The notes under the pieces: model-generated | What the model saw: only the letters and a program-made list of their open reading frames with translations | What the model was told of the DNA's origin: nothing | Databases searched by the model: none | Source of the DNA: an uncultured Candidatus Melainabacteria bacterium | GTDB lineage: Bacteria > Cyanobacteriota > Vampirovibrionia > Gastranaerophilales > Gastranaerophilaceae | DNA: 64,000 nt | Direction of reading: 5' to 3' | Assembly (NCBI GenBank): GCA_934692625.1 | Contig: CAKUUC010000002.1 | Span: forward strand, 1-64,000 | In this document: positions 50,541-58,676 of the stretch, piece after piece | Numbering within the stretch: position 1 is the stretch's first letter | Layout: each line of letters opens with the position of its first letter | Translations under genes and position numbers: made by a program

Positions 50541-52385
50541 TTATTCTTTAACGTATTCTGCATCGATTACGTCATCATCATTGTTCTTTGAAGAAGATTC
50601 AGATGAAGCTGATTCAGAATTTGCGCTTTGAGCATTAGCACCGTCTTTTTGAACTGCTTCGTAAGCTTTTTGTGAAATAGCAAACATTGTTTGTTGCAAT
50701 TCTTCTGACAATTTTTTCAATTCGTCAACAGATTTGTTTTCATCAATTGCTTTTTGTAATGCAGTCTTTTGTTCTTCTAATTTAGATTTGTCAGCAGCAT
50801 CGATTTTACCTTCAAAGTCTTTGATAACTCTATCTGCTGAAGCAATCATGCTTGAAGCATTGTTTCTGATTTCTGCTTCTTCTTTTCTTTTCTTATCTTC
50901 AGTAGCGTTTGCTTCTGCTTCTTTTACCATCTTATCGATATCAGCTTCAGACAAGTTAGAAGAATTTGTAATAGTGATTTTTTGTTCTTTGTTAGTAGCT
51001 TTATCTTTAGCAGATACGTTTACGATACCGTTGGCATCAATATCAAATGTAACTTCGATTTGAGGAATACCACGCATTGCAGGAGCAATACCTTCAAGTC
51101 TGAACATACCTAAAGATTTGTTATCTCTTGCCATTGGTCTTTCACCTTGAAGTACTTGAATATCAACGGCTGTTTGGTTGTTTTCTGCAGTTGAGAATGT
51201 TTGTGATTTAGAAACAGGGATTGTAGTGTTTCTTGGAACTAACGGAGTCATTACACCACCCAATGTTTCAATACCCAATGTCAATGGAGTTACATCTAAC
51301 AATACGATGTCTTTAACTTCACCAGCCAATACCCCTGCTTGGATTGCTGCACCAACTGCAACTACTTCATCAGGGTTTACTGATTGGTTAGGTTCTTTGC
51401 CTGTGTAATCTTTAACTAATTTTTGAACTGCTGGAATTCTTGAAGAACCACCAACTAGTACAACTTCGTTGATGTCTGATTTTGAAATGCCGGCATCTTG
51501 AATAGCTTGTTCAACAGGTTTTTTACATCTTTCAAGTAAGTCAAAGCTTAATTCTTCAAATTTTGCTCTTGTTAAGTTCAAGTCTAAGTGTTTTGGACCG
51601 TTTGCATCAGCGGTGATGAATGGCAAGTTGATGTTTGTTTCAAATACTGAAGACAATTCACATTTTGCTTTTTCTGCAGCTTCTTTAACACGTTGCATTG
51701 CTTGTTTATCACCTGTTAGGTCAATACCTTCTTGTTTCTTGAATTCTTCGCAAATCCAATTCATAACTTTTTGGTCAAAGTCATCACCACCTAAGTGAGT
51801 ATCTCCTGAAGTTGATAATACTTCGTGTACACCGTCACCGATTTCAAGAACTGAAACATCAAATGTACCACCACCTAAGTCGAATACCAAAACTTTTTCT
51901 GATTTGTCTTTTTCAAGACCATAAGCCAAAGCAGCAGCTGTTGGTTCGTTTACAATTCTCAAAACATCTAAGCCTGCAATCTTACCTGCATCTTTTGTTG
52001 CTTGTCTTTGTGCATCGTTGAAGTATGCCGGAACTGTGATTACTGCAGATGTAACTTTTTCTCCAAGGTAGTTAGATGCATCATCTGCCAATTTTCTCAA
52101 AATCATTGATGAAATTTCTTGCGGAGTATAATCTTTTCCATCAATGTTTACTTTGTAATTTTCGCCCATGTGTCTTTTGATTGAAGCGATTGTTTTGTCA
52201 GGGTTTACGATTGCTTGACGTTTTGCTAATTGACCAACCAATCTTTCACCTGTCTTTGAAAAACCTACAATTGAAGGTGTTGTTCTTGAACCTTCTGCGT
52301 TTGCGATAACGGTTGGTTTACCACCTTCCATTACTGCTACTACTGAGTTTGTTGTACCTAAGTCGATACCAATAGTTTTAGCCAT
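50541..52385 (-). CDS. dnaK: Hsp70 chaperone DnaK
   Basis: A 614-residue protein. The actin-like ATPase has G-I-D-L-G-T-T-N-S, V-P-A-Y-F-N-D-A-Q-R and D-L-G-G-G-T-F-D. The interdomain linker V-L-L-L-D-V is written here as IVLLDVTPLTLGIET, followed by the peptide-binding domain and helical lid. The C-terminus D-D-D-V-I-D-A-E-Y is typical. It folds and protects client proteins with DnaJ and GrpE, which are not nearby. AAAGGAG precedes the ATG. No CIRCE element is visible upstream. Confidence 0.97.
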   Translation of the reverse strand: MAKTIGIDLGTTNSVVAVMEGGKPTVIANAEGSRTTPSIVGFSKTGERLVGQLAKRQAIVNPDKTIASIKRHMGENYKVNIDGKDYTPQEISSMILRKLADDASNYLGEKVTSAVITVPAYFNDAQRQATKDAGKIAGLDVLRIVNEPTAAALAYGLEKDKSEKVLVFDLGGGTFDVSVLEIGDGVHEVLSTSGDTHLGGDDFDQKVMNWICEEFKKQEGIDLTGDKQAMQRVKEAAEKAKCELSSVFETNINLPFITADANGPKHLDLNLTRAKFEELSFDLLERCKKPVEQAIQDAGISKSDINEVVLVGGSSRIPAVQKLVKDYTGKEPNQSVNPDEVVAVGAAIQAGVLAGEVKDIVLLDVTPLTLGIETLGGVMTPLVPRNTTIPVSKSQTFSTAENNQTAVDIQVLQGERPMARDNKSLGMFRLEGIAPAMRGIPQIEVTFDIDANGIVNVSAKDKATNKEQKITITNSSNLSEADIDKMVKEAEANATEDKKRKEEAEIRNNASSMIASADRVIKDFEGKIDAADKSKLEEQKTALQKAIDENKSVDELKKLSEELQQTMFAISQKAYEAVQKDGANAQSANSESASSESSSKNNDDDVIDAEYVKE

Positions 52386-52568
52386 AATTTTTATCTCCTT
52401 TACTTAAATTTTCTTTTCACTCTTTATATTATTGTTATAACATCATTTTTTAAGAACCTTAAAAAAATAAACAAAAAATTAACATTTTGGAAAATGTATT
52501 AATATTTCGATATTTATAATGCTTATATTAATTATTATTTTATTGAGTTTTGCAATATATATTATCCA

Positions 52569-52577
52569 TGATAGAAT
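52569..52577 (+). promoter_or_regulatory. Extended -10 giving a leaderless der mRNA
   Basis: TG-A-TAGAAT ends six bases before the ATG at 52584. TTTGCA lies at 52549-52554, exactly 17 bp from the -10. No ribosome site is present. Confidence 0.55.
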
Positions 52578-52583
52578 AAAGTT

Positions 52584-53918
52584 ATGGAAAGAAAACCGAT
52601 AGTAGCAATAGTTGGAAGACCAAATGTAGGTAAATCAACCTTCGTAAACCGTCTTGTCGGTGCAAGACATTCGATTGTTGACGATTTGCCTGGGGTTACT
52701 CGTGATAGAATTTATTTTGATGTTGAGTGGCAAAACAAAGCTTTCACTGTAATTGATACCGGTGGTATTATTCCAGGTGATGAAGATGATATTATGGTTT
52801 CTATTTTTGACCAAGCAAAATTGGCTTGCGAAGAAGCCGAAAAAATTATTTTTCTCGTTGATGGAAAAGATGGCATCAATCCGATTGATTATGATATCGC
52901 AAATATTTTAAGACAATCAGGAAAGCCTGTGTTTGTTGCAGTAAATAAATGTGACAATCCAGAATCTTTGTTAATGATTAGTGATTTTTATGCTTTGGCG
53001 CTCGGTGAACCTATTGCAATTTCAGCCTTACATGGTAGCGGTGGTGTCGGTGATTTGTTAGAACTTGTGACTTCTGATTTCGAAATTTTGGAAAATACAG
53101 AAGATGATAAAAGAATTAAAATTGCGATTGTCGGTCGTCCGAATGCCGGAAAATCTTCAATCGTAAATGCACTATTAAATGCAGATAGAGTAATCGTTTC
53201 TGATGTGTCAGGTACAACAAGAGATAGTATTGATAGTCATATTACATATAAAGATACTGATTTTACAATTGTTGATACCGCAGGTATCAGAAAAAAATCA
53301 AAAGTTGATTACGGTGTTGAAAAATTTGCGGTAGATAGAGCAATTCGTTCAATTAGGGATTGTGATATAGCACTATTAGTAATAGATGCAAAAGAAGGGA
53401 TTTCAGATCAAGATAAGAAGATTTCATCAATTATTACCGAATCAGGTAAAGGTTTGATTGTTGCAATTAATAAATGGGATTTGATTGAAGATAAAAAAGC
53501 AAATACTATTAATAAATTTGAAAAAGAATTAGCAGTTGATATTCCGTTTTTGAGTTTTGCTCCGAAGATTTTTATAAGCGCAGTTACAAAACAACGTTTG
53601 GGACAAATTTTTGAAGAAAGTGTAAAAGTTTACGAACAATGCACAAAACGTATTTCTACCGGCTTGTTGAATAAGGTTATCAATGAGGCTTATGCGCTTA
53701 ATCCGCCGACAAGTTTTAAAGGTAAGAGATTGAAAATTTATTATATTACTCAAGCTAAAACTCAGCCACCTACATTTATTTTGTTTGTAAACAATGAAGA
53801 ATTGTTGAAAGATAGTTACAAAAGATATTTGGAAAATAAATTGAGAGAAGCGTTTGGTTTCTTTGGTACTCCGATTAGAATTTCTGTAAGACAGCGTGGA
53901 GAACAAAAGAAAAGATAA
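52584..53918 (+). CDS. der: Ribosome-associated GTPase Der (EngA)
   Basis: A 444-residue protein with two tandem GTPase domains. The first has G-R-P-N-V-G-K-S-T, D-T-G-G and N-K-C-D; the second has G-R-P-N-A-G-K-S-S, D-T-A-G-I-R-K-K and N-K-W-D. A C-terminal KH-like domain follows. It acts in 50S ribosome assembly. The length is normal. It is monocistronic, convergent with anmK, and its mRNA is probably leaderless. Confidence 0.96.
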   Translation: MERKPIVAIVGRPNVGKSTFVNRLVGARHSIVDDLPGVTRDRIYFDVEWQNKAFTVIDTGGIIPGDEDDIMVSIFDQAKLACEEAEKIIFLVDGKDGINPIDYDIANILRQSGKPVFVAVNKCDNPESLLMISDFYALALGEPIAISALHGSGGVGDLLELVTSDFEILENTEDDKRIKIAIVGRPNAGKSSIVNALLNADRVIVSDVSGTTRDSIDSHITYKDTDFTIVDTAGIRKKSKVDYGVEKFAVDRAIRSIRDCDIALLVIDAKEGISDQDKKISSIITESGKGLIVAINKWDLIEDKKANTINKFEKELAVDIPFLSFAPKIFISAVTKQRLGQIFEESVKVYEQCTKRISTGLLNKVINEAYALNPPTSFKGKRLKIYYITQAKTQPPTFILFVNNEELLKDSYKRYLENKLREAFGFFGTPIRISVRQRGEQKKR

Positions 53919-53944
53919 ATTTTATAATTTATTTATCTTATTTA

Positions 53945-55075
53945 TTATCCTGTGATTTTTCCAAGTACGACTCTTTTTTGGGCGCCGGTACAACAAGGCA
54001 AATTGTTTGGTATTCCATAATATGTGCAATATCCAAGCAAAGCAAAAGCCATCACTTCTTTAAAATTGTTTGAGATATTGTAGTCTTCGCAAGTCTTTAA
54101 ATCAATGTGTTTAGGTAAATATGTCCTCAACATTTTCATTAATGTTTTATTATAAGCGCCCCCGCCACAAATTACTGCTTCATGTATTCCTACATTAGGG
54201 TAAACAAATCTTTCATAACTTTGAGCAATCGTTCTTGCTGTGAGTGCTGTAACTGTTGCTAGAATATCTTTTGGCTCTTGCTGTGCGTATTTTAATGTAT
54301 TTTCAATATATTCGGGTGAAAAATATTCTCTGCCTGTAGATTTTGGTGGTTCCATAAAATAATATTCATCTTGCAATAAGCATTCAAGCCAGTTGTCTGA
54401 AATTATTCCGCTCGCCGCAATTTCTCCGTCTTTATCGTAATTCTTTCCGAAATATTTGCGAGTGCAATAATCAATCATAATGTTGCCAAGTCCGGTGTCA
54501 AACCCAAATGTGTCATAATCTTGGGATACAACTGTAACATTTGATATTCCGCCGATATTTTGGATTGCAAAGTTTTTCTTTTTGTTTTTAAACCACATTT
54601 CATCTGCAAAGCAAACCAAAGGTGCACCTTGTCCATCTTGAGCAATATCCGCTTCTCTAAAATTTGAGATTGTCATACACTTAGTTTCTTGTGCAATAAC
54701 TGAACTTTCACCTATTTGCAAAGTACTTTTCAAGCTTATATTATCTATTGTTTCGTCAAACGGGTAATGATAAATTGTTTGTCCATGACTAGATATAAAG
54801 TCAGGTTTTCCGAATTCAGAAATTAGAACCTTAGCCGCATCAGCGAAACATTTGCCGATTACAAAATTCATTTGGCAAATGTCTTTTATTGTAGCGTCAC
54901 CTCTAAATAATTGGAAAATTTTTGCTCTTACATGTTCTGGATATTGGTAATTTATACCTTGAATTAATTTAACGGTTTTGTCAGGATAGACTTCGCAAAA
55001 TCCTGCATCAATGCTGTCGCAAGATGTTCCTGACATTAATGCTATAACTTTTTTAGGCTCTAACTCATTTATCAT
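53945..55075 (-). CDS. anmK: Anhydro-N-acetylmuramic acid kinase
   Basis: A 376-residue kinase of the ASKHA fold. A-L-M-S-G-T-S-C-D-S-I-D-A is the phosphate-binding loop (usually G-T-S-x-D-G). S-S-H-G-Q-T-I-Y-H, I-Q-N-I-G-G-I-S-N and D-T-G-L-G-N are further family motifs. It phosphorylates and opens 1,6-anhydro-MurNAc for reuse of cell-wall sugar. Ser replaces Gly after Asp in the first loop. On the minus strand TATAAA ends six bases before the ATG, so a leaderless mRNA is possible. Upstream lies a structured, gene-poor region with its own terminator. Confidence 0.93.
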   Translation of the reverse strand: MINELEPKKVIALMSGTSCDSIDAGFCEVYPDKTVKLIQGINYQYPEHVRAKIFQLFRGDATIKDICQMNFVIGKCFADAAKVLISEFGKPDFISSHGQTIYHYPFDETIDNISLKSTLQIGESSVIAQETKCMTISNFREADIAQDGQGAPLVCFADEMWFKNKKKNFAIQNIGGISNVTVVSQDYDTFGFDTGLGNIMIDYCTRKYFGKNYDKDGEIAASGIISDNWLECLLQDEYYFMEPPKSTGREYFSPEYIENTLKYAQQEPKDILATVTALTARTIAQSYERFVYPNVGIHEAVICGGGAYNKTLMKMLRTYLPKHIDLKTCEDYNISNNFKEVMAFALLGYCTYYGIPNNLPCCTGAQKRVVLGKITG

Positions 55076-55090
55076 AATATTTTTATAATA

Positions 55091-55122
55091 TAAAAAAGCC
55101 TGTTCTCTTTCAAGTACAGGCT
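55091..55122 (-). terminator. Terminator of a minus-strand transcript upstream of anmK
   Basis: On the minus strand AGCCTGT, a 12-base loop and ACAGGCT are followed by TTTTTTA. It ends a transcript that comes from the 55150-55440 region, before anmK begins. Confidence 0.8.
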
Positions 55123-55229
55123 AAAAAAGTTTACAACTATCCTTACAACTCTCTTCTAAAGCTTTGCTTTTCCCAAAACAAACTAGATATACACTAATTA
55201 TTTCTTTATAAAATAAATATCCCTAACCA

Positions 55230-55346
55230 TCAGTCAACGACTGCCTCAATCATCTCTTTCCCTTTGGACTTCTTCACCATCACCTCTGTTTCTACTTCGT
55301 CCAACTTTTCTTTACATTATTCGTTGCCTGTTATGTCGTCAGACAA
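55230..55346 (-). pseudogene. Possible 38-codon ORF with one in-frame TAA
   Basis: After AAAGGAAGG (55366-55358), a TTG at 55346 opens MSDDITGNE. Then comes a TAA (55319-55317), after which the same frame continues CKEKLDEVETEVMVKKSKGK and EMIEAVVD to a TGA at 55230. The composition is like that of a real small charged protein. It could be a decayed gene, an upstream peptide, or chance coding in a purine-rich RNA. Confidence 0.3.
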
Positions 55347-55440
55347 CCTATGTTAATCCTTCCTTTATCTGGTAGCCTTTTTTCTAAATTCGGCTTTCCT
55401 TATGTAATCTACTCTAGACCTAATCGATGTTAATTACAAG

Positions 55441-55667
55441 TAAATAATTTGTTCAAAATTTTTACATTTGACCATGCCCCCCGATGTCATGGGTAAAAAT
55501 CCAAGTTTACTATTCTTAATGAAGCAAATTTAATGAAAACATGTAAAATTTTTAGCAAAATTTATTTGACAAATAATTATTTCGTATTATTTTTCAGGCA
55601 TGTAATTTTTGATATGTTGGAAATCGTGAAAGTTTGTGATAGATTGAGTTACAGGAAGAAAATATTT
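55441..55667. other. Divergent control region before the WYL genes
   Basis: It contains CCATG (55472-55476) and CATGG (55488-55492) flanking a C-run (CCCCCC), an unusual GC-rich patch for this genome, and the leader of the WYL gene. The WYL frame is open upstream of 55668 to 55533, but that N-terminal part lacks a ribosome site. Confidence 0.45.
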
Positions 55668-56609
55668 ATGAAAGAATTTCTAAAAACAAATACGGTTACA
55701 TACAATTTAATGTCTTTTACTGCATTCAAATCTATGATAATTTTTTCATTATTATTAGATTCTCCAAAATCGTATAAAGAAATTCAAGAATATCTCAAAA
55801 ATCATGAATATATTAAAGAACAACTTTCTGTTGATGCCTTGAGAATATATTTTAATTCACTAAAACAAATCGGGTGTAATATTAACAAAATATATGAAGA
55901 TGGTGTTGTTAAATATTCAATAACCTCACATCCTTTTCAACTACAACTTAATGATAAACAAGTAAAAGATATTATTAAAGTTTATAGGGCTATTTCTAAA
56001 TCAATAGAGGTTTCAGATTTAATTTCTTTGCAAAATTTTTTCAATAAAATTTCTAAATATGTTCAGAATGAAGATTTAAAATTAAAATTGAAAAATATTT
56101 CGCCACTTAGTAATATTGATTTCAAACTTGTGAATAATTTGCTCAATTATGCGGAAAATAATACAGAATTGACAATATACTATAATTCTCCGATATCTGG
56201 CAAAAAGAATATCACAATTTTGACAGACAAAGTCTGCGTTGATGAAGGTAAATTGTATTTGTATGGTGTAAGTTCAGAATACAAAAATTATTCAAAGTTT
56301 TTAGTTTCAAGGATAATAAAAATTGTTAGTGTAAATTTGGCAAATAAGAGTTTAACAAGTCCCGAATTTGTTGTCGGTTATAACTATGCAAAAAATGATA
56401 TTGATGATTTTGAACTTTTGCCAAATGAGAAAGTTATTTTAGAAGATGAAAATAATTTAAAAATAGAAATTATTTCAAAAAATAAATTAGAGATTGTTCA
56501 GCGTATATTATTCCTTTCTCCAAATTGCAAGGTTTTGTATCCAACAGAATTCAAGAGCGAAATTATCTCTGTTTTAAGGAAAATGAAAGAGGGATATTTT
56601 GAGCAATAA
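55668..56609 (+). CDS. WYL-domain regulator, first of a pair
   Basis: A 313-residue protein. The start at 55668 follows AGGAAG. The N-terminal 90 residues are helical with a winged-HTH-like arrangement (LDSPKSYKEIQEYL, then LSVDALRIYFNSLKQIG). A WYL (Sm-fold) domain follows near residues 165-235 (LTIYYNSPISGKKNITIL, then LYLYGVSSEYKNYSKFLVSRI). A C-terminal WCX-like domain ends it. WYL regulators sense nucleic acid or other ligands. PafB-PafC pairs respond to DNA damage. It overlaps the next WYL gene by 11 bases. Confidence 0.75.
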   Translation: MKEFLKTNTVTYNLMSFTAFKSMIIFSLLLDSPKSYKEIQEYLKNHEYIKEQLSVDALRIYFNSLKQIGCNINKIYEDGVVKYSITSHPFQLQLNDKQVKDIIKVYRAISKSIEVSDLISLQNFFNKISKYVQNEDLKLKLKNISPLSNIDFKLVNNLLNYAENNTELTIYYNSPISGKKNITILTDKVCVDEGKLYLYGVSSEYKNYSKFLVSRIIKIVSVNLANKSLTSPEFVVGYNYAKNDIDDFELLPNEKVILEDENNLKIEIISKNKLEIVQRILFLSPNCKVLYPTEFKSEIISVLRKMKEGYFEQ

Positions 56610-57522
56610 TAAAAAATTAAATGATGGTTGTTTGAAAATATTTGAGTTTTTAAAGCTTCTTTATAACGATGAAGCGGAATATTCGAAAGTGTTTGAGATT
56701 TTTCAAGATGAAATAAAAGAAACTTCGACCAATAATATTCAGGTAACTTTGAATAAGTATGTAAATACACTCAGAGTGTTCGGATTAAAAATTAAAAAAG
56801 AAAATGCAAAATTTATTCTTGAAAACAGTTTGTATACTTTAGATTTGTTACAGGCTGATTTGAATGCATTATGCATAATAGAACAATCTTTGCAAAATTT
56901 TCCAAATAAAAAACTTGTCGATAACGTTGAAGATGTTTTGTCGGAAATAAAATTCAGAATGCAAATGAAAGACAAGTTAAGATTACATTCTATGACAGAC
57001 TCTTTGGGGTATGATTTCACATTTTTCTATTCGAATTTACGGGAGCAAATTGATGAGTGTGAAAAAATTTGTTCGGATAAATTTGTTATAAATTTAATTT
57101 ATTCGCAAAACGGAGAAGAAAAAATTTGCAAATGTATTCCGAAAGAAGTTATTTATGATAGTAAAAATGCATATTTAAGAGTTTATAACACAATGAATCA
57201 TGCTCCGTTGGAAGTTCCGATAAATAGGATTTTATCGATTGCAAAATTGCCACAAATTGCAGGAAATTCTGAAATGCCAACAACTGTTGTTTATAAATTG
57301 AAAAATCGTTTGGCAAAAACTTACAAATTAAAAGAGAATGAATATTCGGAAGGTTTTAATGAAAAAGGCGAACTTATTGTGATAAATAAGAATGAAAATC
57401 CAGACACGTTGTTACATCGTCTTTTACGTTATACATATAATTGTGAAATAATTTCACCAAAGACCTTACGAGAAAAAATGACAAAAATAATCAGTGATAC
57501 GATGAAAAATTATCTTGGCTAA
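56599..57522 (+). CDS. WYL-domain regulator, second of a pair
   Basis: A 307-residue protein with a TTG start behind GAGGG, inside the end of the first WYL gene. It has the same layout: HTH-like N-terminus (CLKIFEFLKLLYNDEAEYSKV), central WYL-type beta domain near residues 155-215 (FVINLIYSQNGEEKICKCIPKEVIY, split here as residues 156-180, then AYLRVYNTMNHAPLEVPINRI) and a C-terminal alpha/beta domain. The two are diverged paralogues and probably act as a heterodimer like PafBC. The sequence W-Y-L itself is not kept in either. Confidence 0.7.
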   Translation: MSNNKKLNDGCLKIFEFLKLLYNDEAEYSKVFEIFQDEIKETSTNNIQVTLNKYVNTLRVFGLKIKKENAKFILENSLYTLDLLQADLNALCIIEQSLQNFPNKKLVDNVEDVLSEIKFRMQMKDKLRLHSMTDSLGYDFTFFYSNLREQIDECEKICSDKFVINLIYSQNGEEKICKCIPKEVIYDSKNAYLRVYNTMNHAPLEVPINRILSIAKLPQIAGNSEMPTTVVYKLKNRLAKTYKLKENEYSEGFNEKGELIVINKNENPDTLLHRLLRYTYNCEIISPKTLREKMTKIISDTMKNYLG

Positions 57523-57557
57523 TAAACTGTTTTGCGTATGTTTTCAAATTGGCGATA

Positions 57558-58283
57558 TTATTTTTCACTTTGCCAATAGCTTAATGGTTTGTACAACATA
57601 TCCCAATAAGGTTTTGAGTCTTTAATAGGATTTTTATTTTTGTGAGCAAAACGATAACAACCTTTATTGCTTTCTGAGTGGTGTAACGTTGGATTGCACA
57701 GAGAGTTGAATCCGTCATCTGCTGAATTGTATGTGAAAATGTCATAGCCCCAACGGTTTGGACCTTTGAACGGTCCATTAGTATCAAATGAAAATGCTAC
57801 ATAGGCAGGAAAAGTACTACCGTTTACGTTAGCGCTCCATTTTGTAATCATTGCACCGTTTGGCAATATATAACCTTCTGCTACGGGACATCCTGATAAT
57901 GTTTCACCCATCATTCCGTGGCAATTGAGTCCATGTACAATCACGTGAAAGTAGAATTCGTTTCCGGTAAATCTTGTCGCTCCTTTAAATTGTCTAACCC
58001 ACGCATCATTTATTGCAGGAACTTGTGCTTTTAAATCTTTGAACGCTTGTCCTCTTCCTCCGTCTGTCGCAGCCCCAGATAAGCGTAAATCTTTCAAATC
58101 CATACCGACTTCATCTGAAGTTTTTAGGATTGCTTGATTTAATATCGAGTCAACGGTTTTGAATTGAGTTTCCAGTGCTTTAACTTTGTAAGTATTTATT
58201 AAAGATGGTAATGTCATTGCTGCTACGATTCCAATAATTCCAAGTGTTATCAATACTTCTGCGAGTGTAAAACCTCTTTTCAT
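57558..58283 (-). CDS. Prepilin-type pilin/pseudopilin, type B
   Basis: A 241-residue prepilin. The leader MKRG is followed by FTLAEVLITLGIIGIVAAMT, with Glu at +5. AAAGGAG lies in front of the ATG. The globular part contains F-D-T-N-G-P-F-K-G-P-N-R-W-G-Y-D-I-F, the type B form of the D-x-N-G...P-N motif, and cysteines in H-G-L-N-C-H-G, S-G-C-P and a C-terminal pair. The tail is aromatic and basic. It is divergent from the Xre gene at 58346, 62 bp apart. Confidence 0.87.
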   Translation of the reverse strand: MKRGFTLAEVLITLGIIGIVAAMTLPSLINTYKVKALETQFKTVDSILNQAILKTSDEVGMDLKDLRLSGAATDGGRGQAFKDLKAQVPAINDAWVRQFKGATRFTGNEFYFHVIVHGLNCHGMMGETLSGCPVAEGYILPNGAMITKWSANVNGSTFPAYVAFSFDTNGPFKGPNRWGYDIFTYNSADDGFNSLCNPTLHHSESNKGCYRFAHKNKNPIKDSKPYWDMLYKPLSYWQSEK

Positions 58284-58297
58284 ATAACTCCTTTGTA

Positions 58298-58313
58298 ATG
58301 TACTATCTTACAT
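58298..58313. promoter_or_regulatory. Dyad between pilin and Xre genes
   Basis: ATGTA, a six-base spacer and TACAT form a perfect dyad 15 bp upstream of the pilin start codon, close to its ribosome site. The spacing equals that of the dyad at 4474-4493. A repressor bound here would act near the transcription start. Confidence 0.5.
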
Positions 58314-58345
58314 ATTTATAACTATTATTGTTGCAAAATGTGTTT

Positions 58346-58555
58346 ATGTCAAGACTTTTGAAATTAGGACAGAATATTAAGCGATATAGAAAGCAAAAAG
58401 GTTTGTCGCAAAATGAACTTGCTGAAATCGTTAATTTTTCAAGGGAGCATCTTGCTTGTATTGAAACAGGCCGAGAGTATATAAGTTTGCGAAAATTATT
58501 TCAAGTTGCAGATTCTCTTGACATATCATTAAAAGATCTTATTGATTTTGACTAA
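58346..58555 (+). CDS. Small Xre-family regulator beside pilin gene
   Basis: A 69-residue protein that is essentially one HTH_3 domain (LGQNIKRYRKQKGLSQNELA, then R-E-H-L-A-C-I-E-T-G-R, and KLFQVADSLD). The ATG at 58346 is chosen over a TTG at 58328; neither has a good ribosome site. It is divergent from the pilin at 57558. It belongs to a different sequence group from the 3937 and 4192 proteins but has the same position relative to a pilin gene. Confidence 0.82.
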   Translation: MSRLLKLGQNIKRYRKQKGLSQNELAEIVNFSREHLACIETGREYISLRKLFQVADSLDISLKDLIDFD

Positions 58556-58632
58556 ATTTATCTTTAAAATAATTTCAAAATTTATTCTCAACTTAACCCA
58601 ATGTAAAGATTATTTCCCAAAAGTTATGTTTG

Positions 58633-58641
58633 TGCTATAAT
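58633..58641 (+). promoter_or_regulatory. Extended -10 promoter of gyrA
   Basis: TG-C-TATAAT, a perfect extended -10, 35 bases before the TTG start of gyrA. GGAGG at 58664-58668 is the ribosome site, eight bases from the TTG. Confidence 0.65.
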
Positions 58642-58676
58642 TAACACAAGGAGTATAGACACTGGAGGATAGAGGG

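Larger units (their letters stand above)
55091..55440 (-). ncRNA. Candidate structured RNA or leader, class unknown
   Basis: This 456-bp gap has no gene of normal size, but the minus strand shows order. Stems are GTTGTCTG with CAGGCAAC (55347-55323, one G-U pair), TTGGAC with GTCCAA (55304-55264) and CAGTC-GTT-GACTG (55243-55231), ending in the terminator at 55091. A TTGAAC at 55456-55451 could be a -35, but a matching -10 is weak. It does not show the signatures of tmRNA, RNase P RNA, SRP RNA or 6S RNA. It may be a free-standing small RNA, or a leader with an attenuator in front of anmK. A short interrupted reading frame lies inside it. Confidence 0.4.

Noticed and set aside
52386..52583. 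CIRCE heat-shock operator before dnaK
   Set aside because: No TTAGCACTC-type inverted repeat is present in the dnaK-der intergenic region.
55081..55532. tmRNA, RNase P RNA, SRP RNA or 6S RNA
   Set aside because: None of their conserved sequences or the expected lengths is present on either strand.
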